The notes below the pieces were generated by a model. That model was given only the letters and a program-made list of their open reading frames with translations, did no database searches and had not been told where the DNA came from. DNA of 64,000 bases from UBA1219 sp045601425. Lineage in GTDB: Bacteria > Bacteroidota > Bacteroidia > Bacteroidales > P3. Location: the NCBI GenBank assembly GCA_045601425.1, contig JAZRZP010000016.1, positions 6,164 through 70,163 on the forward strand, read 5' to 3'. A program made the position numbers and the translations under genes. Positions 36,040 through 43,757 of the stretch are shown here, one piece after another. Numbering within the stretch: position 1 is the stretch's first letter; every line of letters begins with the position of its first letter.

Positions 36040-36297
36040 TTATTTTGTACGATGTGCTTCGATGTAGTCGTACATTACCTTTACTGATTTGAAAACATCT
36101 TTTCCCTCTTCGGCACTGTTCAGTTTTATACCGTAGTTTTTCTCCATAAGAACTATAAGTTCCAGTGCATCAATGGAATCCAAACCGAGTCCTTCACCGA
36201 ACAATGGTGCATTTTCATCGATGTCTTCAGGTTTGACTTCTTCCAAATTCAGTACTTCGATAATCTGTTTTTTTAATTCTTCTATTGACAAGTTCAT
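36040..36297 (-). CDS. Acyl carrier protein (cluster-dedicated)
   Basis: This is an 85-residue four-helix carrier protein. The phosphopantetheine site is S41 in GLGLDSIDALELIV. The acidic helix II (EEVKPEDIDENAP) is typical. It opens the eight-gene operon, with a -7 element 81 nt upstream, and probably carries the growing chain for the KS fusion at 33780-36020. The housekeeping ACP would be expected next to fabF elsewhere, so this is likely a specialised copy. Confidence 0.93.
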   Translation of the reverse strand: MNLSIEELKKQIIEVLNLEEVKPEDIDENAPLFGEGLGLDSIDALELIVLMEKNYGIKLNSAEEGKDVFKSVKVMYDYIEAHRTK

Positions 36298-36377
36298 AGT
36301 CTTATATGCTTTTTACTTATTTAACTTCTTGTTTTACAGCAAAATACCTTTGGCAATAACATAAAATACCAAAATTG

Positions 36378-36385
36378 CAAAGATA
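36378..36385 (-). promoter_or_regulatory. -7 element of the ketosynthase operon
   Basis: TATCTTTG on the minus strand matches TAnnTTTG, 81 nt ahead of the ACP start. No TTTG at 19-21 nt is visible. The 36298-36679 divergent gap contains this element, the ftsK element and AT-rich DNA, with no gene. Confidence 0.6.
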
Positions 36386-36636
36386 CGAAAAAAAAATGTT
36401 TTTTTTGATTTTTTTTCCAAATGACCGATTTCGCTTTGCCTCAGTTTCCCGTTTCGGCGGAAAGACCCATTTTTTTACAGAAATCTGATGATACAGTTCT
36501 CCCCCCCTGTCAGTATTTTTTTACTACCGGTCAAAACTTGCCGGATTCGGCATGAAACATGTCTTCCCAATTTTTTCAACATATGGTGGTTTGAAAAAGC
36601 CTTGCCGAAACGACTTGCATTTGCAGAAAACTATGT

Positions 36637-36644
36637 ATTTTTGT
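36637..36644 (+). promoter_or_regulatory. -7 element of the ftsK promoter
   Basis: TATTTTTG fits TAnnTTTG, 36 nt ahead of the ftsK ATG; a CTTG lies 18 nt upstream (36615-36618), close to the -33 box. Transcription would begin near 36651. Confidence 0.5.
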
Positions 36645-36679
36645 AAATTTCCAACACTGTAACTAAAAATGGACAAATA

Positions 36680-39145
36680 ATGGCAAAAAAAGGACACAAG
36701 AAACCGAAAACCGAATCGTGGAAAGAGAGCAAGTTCGTGACTTTTCTGAAAAGCGAAGCCTTCAGAAAGATAATAGGTACGGCACTGATTGCGATGTCGC
36801 TGTTCATGATTGTGGCGTTCGTCTCATATCTTTTCACATGGAAAAGCGACATTACACCGGAAACAGGATCCGACGGCGAATCCATATATTCGAATCTGTG
36901 CAGCAGCTTCGGATTTTCCATTTCCCATTTTTTCATCTACCATACCTTCGGTATCGGTGCCTTCGGGTTCATACTGCTTGCCTTTATAGGCGGCTTCAAA
37001 CTTCTGAATTTTGAAATCCTTCCATGGAAAAAGACATTGTTGACTACAATATTCTGGATGGTGTGGATATCACTGTTCTTCGGATTTTTCTGCTGTCTTG
37101 CACTTAATGCCGGATCTGACGAGGGTCTCACTTCAGAGAGCAGCTTTATCGAAATTTTTGCCGGTCTCTTCGGATTCAAGATAGCGGAATTTTTCCACAG
37201 CAAAATCGGTCTGTGGGGACTCATAATATTCCTGCTGCTGTCTCTTTTCATAGTCTTGCGTTTCGTACACCATGTACATTTCAACGTAAGCAAAAGAATG
37301 GAAACGCTGAAAGCCTCGTGGGCCGACCGTAAAGCCGTCCGTGAAAAAGAACGGCTGCAGAAAGAACATGAAAAAGAACGGCTTAACGGCAGCAACGATG
37401 ACAAACCAAACGAAAGCACCGAAGAAAACACCGACATGGAACCGAAAAAAACCACCCCCGCCGAAAATCCTGAACCTGCCGAGCCCGCACAGGAAAAAAC
37501 TGAACCCACGGAACCTGCCGACATTTCAACCGACACTTTCGACGAAACCTTCGAAATAAAGAAACCGCAGACATCCGTTGAAACTCCGGAAGACGTACCC
37601 GACGAGGAACCTGAGCCTGAAATGAAACATTACGGTATCGGTGAGACATACGACCCCCGCCTTGACCTGAGCGACTTCAGATTTCCGACTTCGGACATGC
37701 TTGAATTCTACGAAGCCAAAAACGAAGAAGTTACCAACGCTGAAATGGTGGCCAACAAGAACCGCATCGTTGAAACACTCAAAAACTACTCCATCGACAT
37801 CGTGAAGATAGTGGCTTCGCCGGGACCCACCGTCACACTCTACGAAATAGTTCCGGCACCGGGCATACGTATCTCTAAAATCAAGAATCTCGAAGACGAC
37901 ATAGCACTCAGCCTTTCGGCTCTCGGCATACGCATCATCGCTCCCATTCCGGGCAAAGGCACCATCGGCATCGAAGTGCCTAACGCCAAGCCTCAGGTAG
38001 TATCCATGCTCACCATGATAAACTCCGACAAATTCCAGAACAACAAGTTCGAACTGCCAATAGCCATCGGAAAAACCATTTCCAACGAGCCTTACGTCGC
38101 CGACCTCGCCAAAATGCCGCACCTGCTCATGGCCGGTGCCACCGGTCAGGGCAAATCCGTCGGACTGAATGCCATAATAACTTCCCTCCTGTTCAAGAAA
38201 CACCCAGCCGAACTCAAATTCATAATGGTTGACCCGAAAAAAGTCGAGCTTTCGCTTTACAACAAAATCGAACGCCATTATCTCGCCAAACTTCCCGACA
38301 GCGAAGAGGCCATCATCACCGACGTGAAGAAAGTTGTGCGTACGCTCAACTCGCTGTGCATTGAGATGGACACCCGCTACGACCTGCTGAAATCGGCCGG
38401 ATGCCGCAACGTGAAAGAGTACAATGCAAAATTCACAGCCCGCCAGCTGAATCCGGAACACGGACACCATTTCATGCCCTACATAGTGGTGGTTGTCGAT
38501 GAATTTGCCGACCTCATCATGACTGCCGGCAAGGAAGTAGAGCACCCGATAACACGCATTGCCCAATTGGCACGTGCCGTAGGCATACATCTCATCATAG
38601 CCACACAACGGCCAACCGTAAACATAATCACCGGTACCATAAAGGCCAACTTCCCTGCACGCATCGCATTCCGCGTAACCTCCAAAATAGACTCTAGAAC
38701 CATTCTCGACACCGGAGGTGCCGACCAGCTCATCGGCCGCGGCGACATGCTACTCTCTTCCGGCAGCGAAATAACACGTCTGCAATGTGCATTGGTGGAC
38801 ACTCCGGAAATACAGAAAATAGGGGACTATATCGGCGAACAGCGGGGATATCCCGACTGTTTCCTGCTGCCCGAATATCTCGATGAGACCGATGAACCCA
38901 ACAAGGATTTCGACCCGAGCAAGAAAGACGAGTTCTTCGAACAGGCAGCACGCCTCATCGTAGCCTCGCAGCACGGATCCACTTCGCTTCTGCAGCGCAA
39001 GCTGTCGCTCGGATACAACCGTGCCGGAAAAATCATAGACCAGCTCGAAGCCGCAGGCATAGTGGGACCGTCGGAAGGCAGCAAGGCCCGCGAAGTTCTG
39101 GTTAAAACCGACGTGGAACTCGAAGAAATACTGCGAAACCTGTAA
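36680..39145 (+). CDS. ftsK: DNA translocase FtsK/SpoIIIE
   Basis: This 821-residue septal DNA pump segregates chromosome termini during division. The N-terminal membrane domain (about residues 30-195) has four hydrophobic segments. A short acidic Pro/Glu-rich linker follows (about 225-315). The motor has Walker A GATGQGKS (486-493), Walker B VVVDEFADLIM and the ATQRPTVNIITG motif. The C-terminal gamma winged helix (about 755-821, LLQRKLSLGYNRAGKIIDQLE) reads KOPS sites. The ATG at 36680 overlaps by one base a three-codon ORF (MDK, 36669-36680). The O-methyltransferase gene follows 3 nt after the stop. Confidence 0.98.
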   Translation: MAKKGHKKPKTESWKESKFVTFLKSEAFRKIIGTALIAMSLFMIVAFVSYLFTWKSDITPETGSDGESIYSNLCSSFGFSISHFFIYHTFGIGAFGFILLAFIGGFKLLNFEILPWKKTLLTTIFWMVWISLFFGFFCCLALNAGSDEGLTSESSFIEIFAGLFGFKIAEFFHSKIGLWGLIIFLLLSLFIVLRFVHHVHFNVSKRMETLKASWADRKAVREKERLQKEHEKERLNGSNDDKPNESTEENTDMEPKKTTPAENPEPAEPAQEKTEPTEPADISTDTFDETFEIKKPQTSVETPEDVPDEEPEPEMKHYGIGETYDPRLDLSDFRFPTSDMLEFYEAKNEEVTNAEMVANKNRIVETLKNYSIDIVKIVASPGPTVTLYEIVPAPGIRISKIKNLEDDIALSLSALGIRIIAPIPGKGTIGIEVPNAKPQVVSMLTMINSDKFQNNKFELPIAIGKTISNEPYVADLAKMPHLLMAGATGQGKSVGLNAIITSLLFKKHPAELKFIMVDPKKVELSLYNKIERHYLAKLPDSEEAIITDVKKVVRTLNSLCIEMDTRYDLLKSAGCRNVKEYNAKFTARQLNPEHGHHFMPYIVVVVDEFADLIMTAGKEVEHPITRIAQLARAVGIHLIIATQRPTVNIITGTIKANFPARIAFRVTSKIDSRTILDTGGADQLIGRGDMLLSSGSEITRLQCALVDTPEIQKIGDYIGEQRGYPDCFLLPEYLDETDEPNKDFDPSKKDEFFEQAARLIVASQHGSTSLLQRKLSLGYNRAGKIIDQLEAAGIVGPSEGSKAREVLVKTDVELEEILRNL

Positions 39146-39148
39146 GCC

Positions 39149-39808
39149 ATGGCACACGTATTGAACGACATGATACACCCCGATGTGGAGCGCTATGCCG
39201 AAGAGCACACCTCGCATGAAAGCGACTGCCTTGCATGGCTCAACCGCTGGACTCACGTGAAAATGGTACGGCCGAGAATGCTCAGCGGACATTATCAGGG
39301 GAAACTTCTGGAATTCATCAGTTCCATGGTCGGTCCGCAAAAAATTCTCGAAATAGGAGCCTACGTAGGATATTCCACCATCTGTCTTGCCAAAGGCCTG
39401 CAAGACGGAGGCAAACTGCATTCGCTCGAAGCGGACGAGGAACTTGAAGACATCATACTCAATTCGGTTGAAAAGGCCGGCCTTTCGGAGAAAATCGATC
39501 TAAAAATCGGCAGAGCCCTTGACCTTCTGCCACAGCTGTCGGACGAAAAATTCGACCTTGCCTTCATCGATGCCGACAAAATAAACTACCTCAACTACTA
39601 CGAAGCCGTTGTCCCAATGATGGCAAAAAACGGCATCATACTAATAGACAACATTTTATGGAGCGGGAAAGTACTGTTCGAACAACCCGCCGGCGACAAA
39701 GAGTCAGCGGTTCTGAAAGCCCTCAACGACCGCATACAGTCCGACCCGAGAGTCGAAAACATCCTGCTGCCCATACGCGACGGACTCATGATGTGCAGAG
39801 TTTTATGA
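39149..39808 (+). CDS. O-methyltransferase (caffeoyl-CoA/catechol type)
   Basis: This 219-residue SAM-dependent methyltransferase belongs to family 3. The SAM-binding loop is ILEIGAYVGYSTICLAKGL, followed by HSLEADEELE (acidic ribose ligand). The metal-ligand region is FDLAFIDADKINYLNYYE and then IILIDNILWSGKV. Typical bacterial members methylate catechol-like phenolics with Mg(II) in vitro, but native substrates are mostly unknown. It begins 3 nt after ftsK, so it is co-transcribed with it; this coupling recurs in Bacteroidota but has no known reason. Confidence 0.92.
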   Translation: MAHVLNDMIHPDVERYAEEHTSHESDCLAWLNRWTHVKMVRPRMLSGHYQGKLLEFISSMVGPQKILEIGAYVGYSTICLAKGLQDGGKLHSLEADEELEDIILNSVEKAGLSEKIDLKIGRALDLLPQLSDEKFDLAFIDADKINYLNYYEAVVPMMAKNGIILIDNILWSGKVLFEQPAGDKESAVLKALNDRIQSDPRVENILLPIRDGLMMCRVL

Positions 39809-39948
39809 AAAACGGAAACGTAAGAAAACAGGAAACAAAACTACTAATACAAGAAAGGAAAAACAAACAAGAAGCGCTTAAAGCACCCGATTACGGAACA
39901 AAACAGCAGAAATTTTATCAAAATATCAAAAATATCAAAAAAAAATCG

Positions 39949-39956
39949 TAATTTTG
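39949..39956 (+). promoter_or_regulatory. -7 element ahead of the 39992 gene
   Basis: TAATTTTG fits TAnnTTTG, 35 nt ahead of the start, within the 183-nt gap after the O-methyltransferase. No -33 TTTG is seen; the upstream DNA is a run of A and AT-rich repeats. Confidence 0.45.
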
Positions 39957-39991
39957 CGGTTGGAAAGATTAACAATTTAAGTAACATTCTC

Positions 39992-40720
39992 ATGAAAAAA
40001 ACAGCATTAACACTGGTAGCATTCCTTATGGCCACGACAGCCATTTTTGCACAGAACAAATTTGAAGGCATTGTAAAATACCAAGTCAGCTCCATAGGCG
40101 AAGTTGACATGCCATTGAAACCGGAACAGCAGGAAGTCAGGATTTTCGTTTATCAGCACAAGGCTTACCTTGGCAATGAACAGCAGAAGAGGCTCACCGT
40201 CGGCCGTAAGTCAAACATGATTCTCGACCTCAGTTCGGCAATCGATTACATGAAAGCCAACGACGTATGGGAATCCGATTATGAAGGCAGCGGAAAAGTC
40301 ATCGTTTCCAGCGAACTGGAACAGAAAGACATCGACAGTCTCACAATACCCTGTACCGAAGGTTTTTATTTCGAATACATCAACGGTGAAACCAAAGAAA
40401 TCATGGGCTACACAACCAAGAAAGCCCGCATGCACGTTTTCGGAGAAGACGGCAAGGACAACCCCATCGACATCTGGTACACAAGCGAAATTGGCCCAGA
40501 ATTCGACATGCTGCTCTGCACCGGTCTGCAAGGATTCCCGTTGGAATTCGCGACATCGGCAGGCGAAGGCAAAATCCTCCAGTACAAAGCTGTCGAAATC
40601 ACGAAAGGCAAAGTGAAGAACACCGACTTCATGCTTCCCGACGGCTACGACATCATCAGCGAAGAGGCTTTCGGCAAACTCATGAAAGACATCAACGACG
40701 CAGCCGAACTGCTCCAATAG
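39992..40720 (+). CDS. Secreted protein, GLPGLI/DUF4412-like
   Basis: This 242-residue exported protein has a signal peptide MKKTALTLVAFLMATTAIFA-Q. The mature part opens KFEGIVKYQVSS, runs through beta-rich segments (YTTKKARMHVFGEDG, IDIWYTSEIG, GLQGFPLEFA) and ends VKNTDFMLPDGYDIISEEA. This resembles the Bacteroidota GLPGLI and DUF4412 families, whose function is unknown. There is no lipobox cysteine, so it is probably periplasmic. A strong terminator follows at 40743-40779, and it has its own -7 element, so it is monocistronic. Confidence 0.7.
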   Translation: MKKTALTLVAFLMATTAIFAQNKFEGIVKYQVSSIGEVDMPLKPEQQEVRIFVYQHKAYLGNEQQKRLTVGRKSNMILDLSSAIDYMKANDVWESDYEGSGKVIVSSELEQKDIDSLTIPCTEGFYFEYINGETKEIMGYTTKKARMHVFGEDGKDNPIDIWYTSEIGPEFDMLLCTGLQGFPLEFATSAGEGKILQYKAVEITKGKVKNTDFMLPDGYDIISEEAFGKLMKDINDAAELLQ

Positions 40721-40742
40721 AGCCGCATGCTGCACTCGATAC

Positions 40743-40779
40743 AAAAAAGTCCGGACAGAATTACAGTCCGGACTTTTTT
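40743..40779. terminator. Strong hairpin terminator
   Basis: AAAAAAGTCCGGAC and GTCCGGACTTTTTT form a perfect stem with a 9-nt loop, 22 nt after the stop at 40720. The A/T flanks could support both directions, but all neighbouring genes run rightward. Confidence 0.92.
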
Positions 40780-40796
40780 CGCACATGAAAAATTCT

Positions 40797-40828
40797 TTTC
40801 GTAAAACAAAAAATTTTTCGTATCTTTG
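40797..40828 (+). promoter_or_regulatory. Promoter of the frr operon
   Basis: TATCTTTG (40821-40828) is a perfect -7 box, with TTTC (40797-40800) 20 nt upstream as a near match to the -33 TTTG. It lies 27 nt ahead of the frr start, directly after the terminator. Confidence 0.65.
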
Positions 40829-40855
40829 CACACTCAAATTTAACACACAAAAACG

Positions 40856-41419
40856 ATGAACGATTTATCAAAAAACTGCTTGGACGAAGCAAAAAACAAT
40901 ATGCAGGGTGCCATAAACCACCTCGAAAAGGAGCTTACCAAAATCCGTGCCGGCAAAGCCAATCCGGCCATGCTTGACGGACTTAAAGTGGATTATTACG
41001 GAACTCCGACCCTCATAAGCCAAGTCGCAAACATAAGCACTCCCGACCCGAGAAACATACTCGTGCAACCTTGGGAAAAAAACATGCTCGGTGCAATCAG
41101 CAAAGCCATACAGGCAGCCAACCTCGGATTCAACCCGCAGATGGAAGCCGACTCGCTCCGCATCATCATTCCCCCGCTGACAGAGGAACGTCGCAAGGAA
41201 CTCGTGAAAACGGCAAAAACCGAAATAGAAAACGGCAAGGTGAACGTGAGAAACGCACGCCGCAACGTGCTTGACAAAGTCAAGAAACTCAAGGACAAAG
41301 GGGTTCCCGAAGACGAAGTGAAACAAGTTGAAAAAGAACTGCAGGACATTACCGACAAATTCATCGGAAACATCGACAAGATATTCGACGAAAAGCAGAA
41401 AGAGATAATGGCCGTATGA
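40856..41419 (+). CDS. frr: Ribosome recycling factor
   Basis: This 187-residue factor splits post-termination ribosomes together with EF-G. It begins MNDLSKNCLDEAKNNMQGAI and carries the RRF core KIRAGKANPAMLDGLKVDYYG, followed by PLTEERRKELVK and the long third helix with VRNARRNVLDKVKKL. Its length is standard. It leads a run of four further genes on the same strand (birA, gate protein, small membrane protein, flippase) with gaps of 0-19 nt. Confidence 0.98.
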   Translation: MNDLSKNCLDEAKNNMQGAINHLEKELTKIRAGKANPAMLDGLKVDYYGTPTLISQVANISTPDPRNILVQPWEKNMLGAISKAIQAANLGFNPQMEADSLRIIIPPLTEERRKELVKTAKTEIENGKVNVRNARRNVLDKVKKLKDKGVPEDEVKQVEKELQDITDKFIGNIDKIFDEKQKEIMAV

Positions 41420-41438
41420 CCCGTCAGGAACCGATTGC

Positions 41439-42212
41439 ATGCAGCTCACCGGCACGATGAAAGACAAGGTTTTCTCTTGCAGGATTCTGAAATTCGAAAC
41501 CCTGAAATCGACCAATTTGCATGCCATCGGGAACTGGAAACAGCAGTTGTGGGACGAAGGGACCATAATCTGGGCGAAAGAACAGAGTTCAGGTATCGGA
41601 CAAAGCGGCAACCACTGGGTGTCGGAAGTTGGTAAGAACCTTACTTTCAGCATAATACTGAAACCCACGTTTCTACCAGTATCTTCGCAGTTCGAGTTGC
41701 ACAAGGTCATGTCCGTTGCCGTATGGCAGACAGTACACGACCTCGCCCCCGACGCGGACACGAAGATAAAGTGGCCCAACGACATTTACATCGGCAACAG
41801 AAAACTTTGCGGGATACTCGTAAACAACGTAATATCAAGCAACTGCTACCAGCTGGCCGTTGCCGGAACGGGACTCAACGTGAACCAGACGGTATTTCCT
41901 CCCGACCTGCCCAACCCCACTTCCCTGAAACTGGAATCCGGCACCGATTTCGACCTTGAAAAAATCCTGACCGAGATAGTTTGCAATACGGAATTCTGGT
42001 ACAGGCAGCTGAAAAACGGCAATTGGGAAGCAATCGACAGAATGTACTTCTCGCATATGCTGAATTTCGGGACACAAAAGCAATACCGATACCGCCAAAA
42101 ACTCATTGAAGCTACCATAACAGGGGTGGACAAATTCGGCCGCCTGATTCTGCGGACAAAAGACAACCGGCACATTATCTGCGACATAAAAGAAATTGAA
42201 TATATTTTTTAA
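41439..42212 (+). CDS. birA: Biotin-[acetyl-CoA carboxylase] ligase (no DNA-binding domain)
   Basis: This 257-residue biotin protein ligase attaches biotin to the BCCP carrier of acyl-CoA carboxylases. It lacks an N-terminal helix-turn-helix, so it is a type I ligase without a repressor role. The catalytic KWPNDIYIGNRKLCGILVN is at 111-129. The biotin-binding loop reads SGIGQSGNHW (51-60), where the usual signature is GRGRxGRxW. The Arg equivalent to E. coli R118 is therefore Gln, and the equivalent of R116 is Ile. An alternative start is M7 (41457). It lies 19 nt after frr. Confidence 0.93.
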   Translation: MQLTGTMKDKVFSCRILKFETLKSTNLHAIGNWKQQLWDEGTIIWAKEQSSGIGQSGNHWVSEVGKNLTFSIILKPTFLPVSSQFELHKVMSVAVWQTVHDLAPDADTKIKWPNDIYIGNRKLCGILVNNVISSNCYQLAVAGTGLNVNQTVFPPDLPNPTSLKLESGTDFDLEKILTEIVCNTEFWYRQLKNGNWEAIDRMYFSHMLNFGTQKQYRYRQKLIEATITGVDKFGRLILRTKDNRHIICDIKEIEYIF

Positions 42213-42224
42213 TAACACAAGACA

Positions 42225-43376
42225 ATGCGAAAACACATAAGCACCGCGATTTTTCTCATCGTATTTTTCGGTTTTTTCGTAGGGCTGTCCATTCCCATGG
42301 GAGTTCAGAACATGTTCGGAACTTTCATGCAGACAGCCTATGACCTGCTGCTGCACACGGTACTGCTCATAATGGCCATATGCGTAATGACCGGAGCTAT
42401 AAGCAAACTATTTGTGGAATATGGAGTAGTATCCCTGCTGGAGAAACTGCTCCGTCCTCTGATGAAGCCGATATTCAACCTTCCCGGAGTAGCCTCGCTC
42501 GGAGCCGTAATGACTTTTCTGAGCGACAATCCTGCCATCATAACCCTTGCCAAGGACAAATCGTTCGCCCGATACTTCAAGAAATACCAGCTGGTATCGC
42601 TTACCAACTTCGGCACTGCTTTCGGGATGGGGCTCGTGGTGATATGCATGATGGTAAGCAAGGGATACACCACCGGTGCCCTTGTCGGTCTGTTCGGTGC
42701 TGTTTGCGGAAGTGTGGTGTCCACACGTCTCATGCAACACTTCGTACTGAAATCGCACCCCGAGATGAACGCACCCGTACTCTCCGAAGAAGAAATACGT
42801 TTCATTGACATGCGTGCCGAGCAGAACCGCCTTGAAGAAAACACTCCGAAAGAGAAGAAAAGCGGTTTCCTGCGCGTCCTCGATGCGATACTCGACGGCG
42901 GGAAGGACGGTGTTTCCATTGGAGTTGCCATTATTCCCGGCGTGCTGGTCATCTCGACGATAGTCATGATGCTTACTTTCGGAGCAGCTTCCGATACCGG
43001 ATATTCCGGATTGCCGTACGAAGGCGTACCCGTCATTCCATGGCTTGCCGAAAAAATAGATTTCGTGTTCCAGTGGCTGTTCGGTTTCACCTCACCGGAA
43101 TTTGTGGCATTTCCCATCACGGCTCTCGGTGCCGTAGGCGCTGCCCTCGGACTCTTGGACGGACCTATGGCTCCACTGCTCAACGAAAACGCCATAGCCG
43201 TGTTTACTGCCATGGGCATGTGCTGGAGCGGCTACCTCAGCACACACACTGCCATGCTCGATTCGCTCGGATACCGCAACCTCATAGGAAAGGCCATCGG
43301 TGCCCACACCATTGCTGGCCTCGCAGCTGGAATTATAGCCCACTGGTCTTATGTGTTAATATCTGCAATTCTCTGA
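42225..43376 (+). CDS. Nucleoside recognition (Gate) domain membrane protein, SpmA/SpmB-like
   Basis: This 383-residue polytopic inner-membrane protein has about eight hydrophobic segments. It carries two Gate-type units: LGAVMTFLSDNPAIITLAKD in the first half and a second with GVAIIPGVLVISTIVMMLTFG. The family includes spore maturation proteins SpmA and SpmB, but Bacteroidota do not sporulate and here the protein is probably a transporter or nucleoside-related channel. It starts 12 nt after birA, and a small membrane protein follows 3 nt later. The substrate is unknown. Confidence 0.82.
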   Translation: MRKHISTAIFLIVFFGFFVGLSIPMGVQNMFGTFMQTAYDLLLHTVLLIMAICVMTGAISKLFVEYGVVSLLEKLLRPLMKPIFNLPGVASLGAVMTFLSDNPAIITLAKDKSFARYFKKYQLVSLTNFGTAFGMGLVVICMMVSKGYTTGALVGLFGAVCGSVVSTRLMQHFVLKSHPEMNAPVLSEEEIRFIDMRAEQNRLEENTPKEKKSGFLRVLDAILDGGKDGVSIGVAIIPGVLVISTIVMMLTFGAASDTGYSGLPYEGVPVIPWLAEKIDFVFQWLFGFTSPEFVAFPITALGAVGAALGLLDGPMAPLLNENAIAVFTAMGMCWSGYLSTHTAMLDSLGYRNLIGKAIGAHTIAGLAAGIIAHWSYVLISAIL

Positions 43377-43379
43377 AAC

Positions 43380-43757
43380 ATGAACAGCAACGACATCGTC
43401 TCCATCGTAATATACGCACTTGCCGGCGGACTGACAGTCTCCATTTTCAGATACTGGAAATCGAAAGGTACCGGTATTAGGAAAATAAAACTCTGCCTGC
43501 TCTGGATAGTCGCAGCCTTTGCCGTACTGCTTGCCTTGGGCTGTGTCTATGTCTTTGCCATCGACAGCCTTGCCCCCGACTTCAACTTCGACAACATGGT
43601 GAATGCCGTCTGGAAAATCATGCAGCTGCCGATGTTCTCGTTTGTATATTTCATGCTTTTCATAGGCATAATATACCTTTTACGCGAACGCAGAACACGC
43701 AAGCTTAAAGAACTTTCCGCCAAGCCCGGAAAGAAAAAAAACAAAAGACTCGAGTAA
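43380..43757 (+). CDS. Small hypothetical membrane protein
   Basis: I recognise no family for this 125-residue protein. Three hydrophobic segments are visible: IVSIVIYALAGGLTVSIF, LLWIVAAFAVLLALGCVYVF and MQLPMFSFVYFMLFIGIIYLL. A highly basic C-terminal tail (RERRTRKLKELSAKPGKKKN) should lie in the cytoplasm. It begins 3 nt after the Gate-domain gene, and its stop codon overlaps the start of the flippase gene (TAATG). It may be an accessory to either neighbour. Confidence 0.75.
   Translation: MNSNDIVSIVIYALAGGLTVSIFRYWKSKGTGIRKIKLCLLWIVAAFAVLLALGCVYVFAIDSLAPDFNFDNMVNAVWKIMQLPMFSFVYFMLFIGIIYLLRERRTRKLKELSAKPGKKKNKRLE

Noticed and set aside
42225..43376. Sporulation genes SpmA/SpmB
   Set aside because: The Gate-domain family is broad and occurs in non-sporulating bacteria. 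No other sporulation gene is present.
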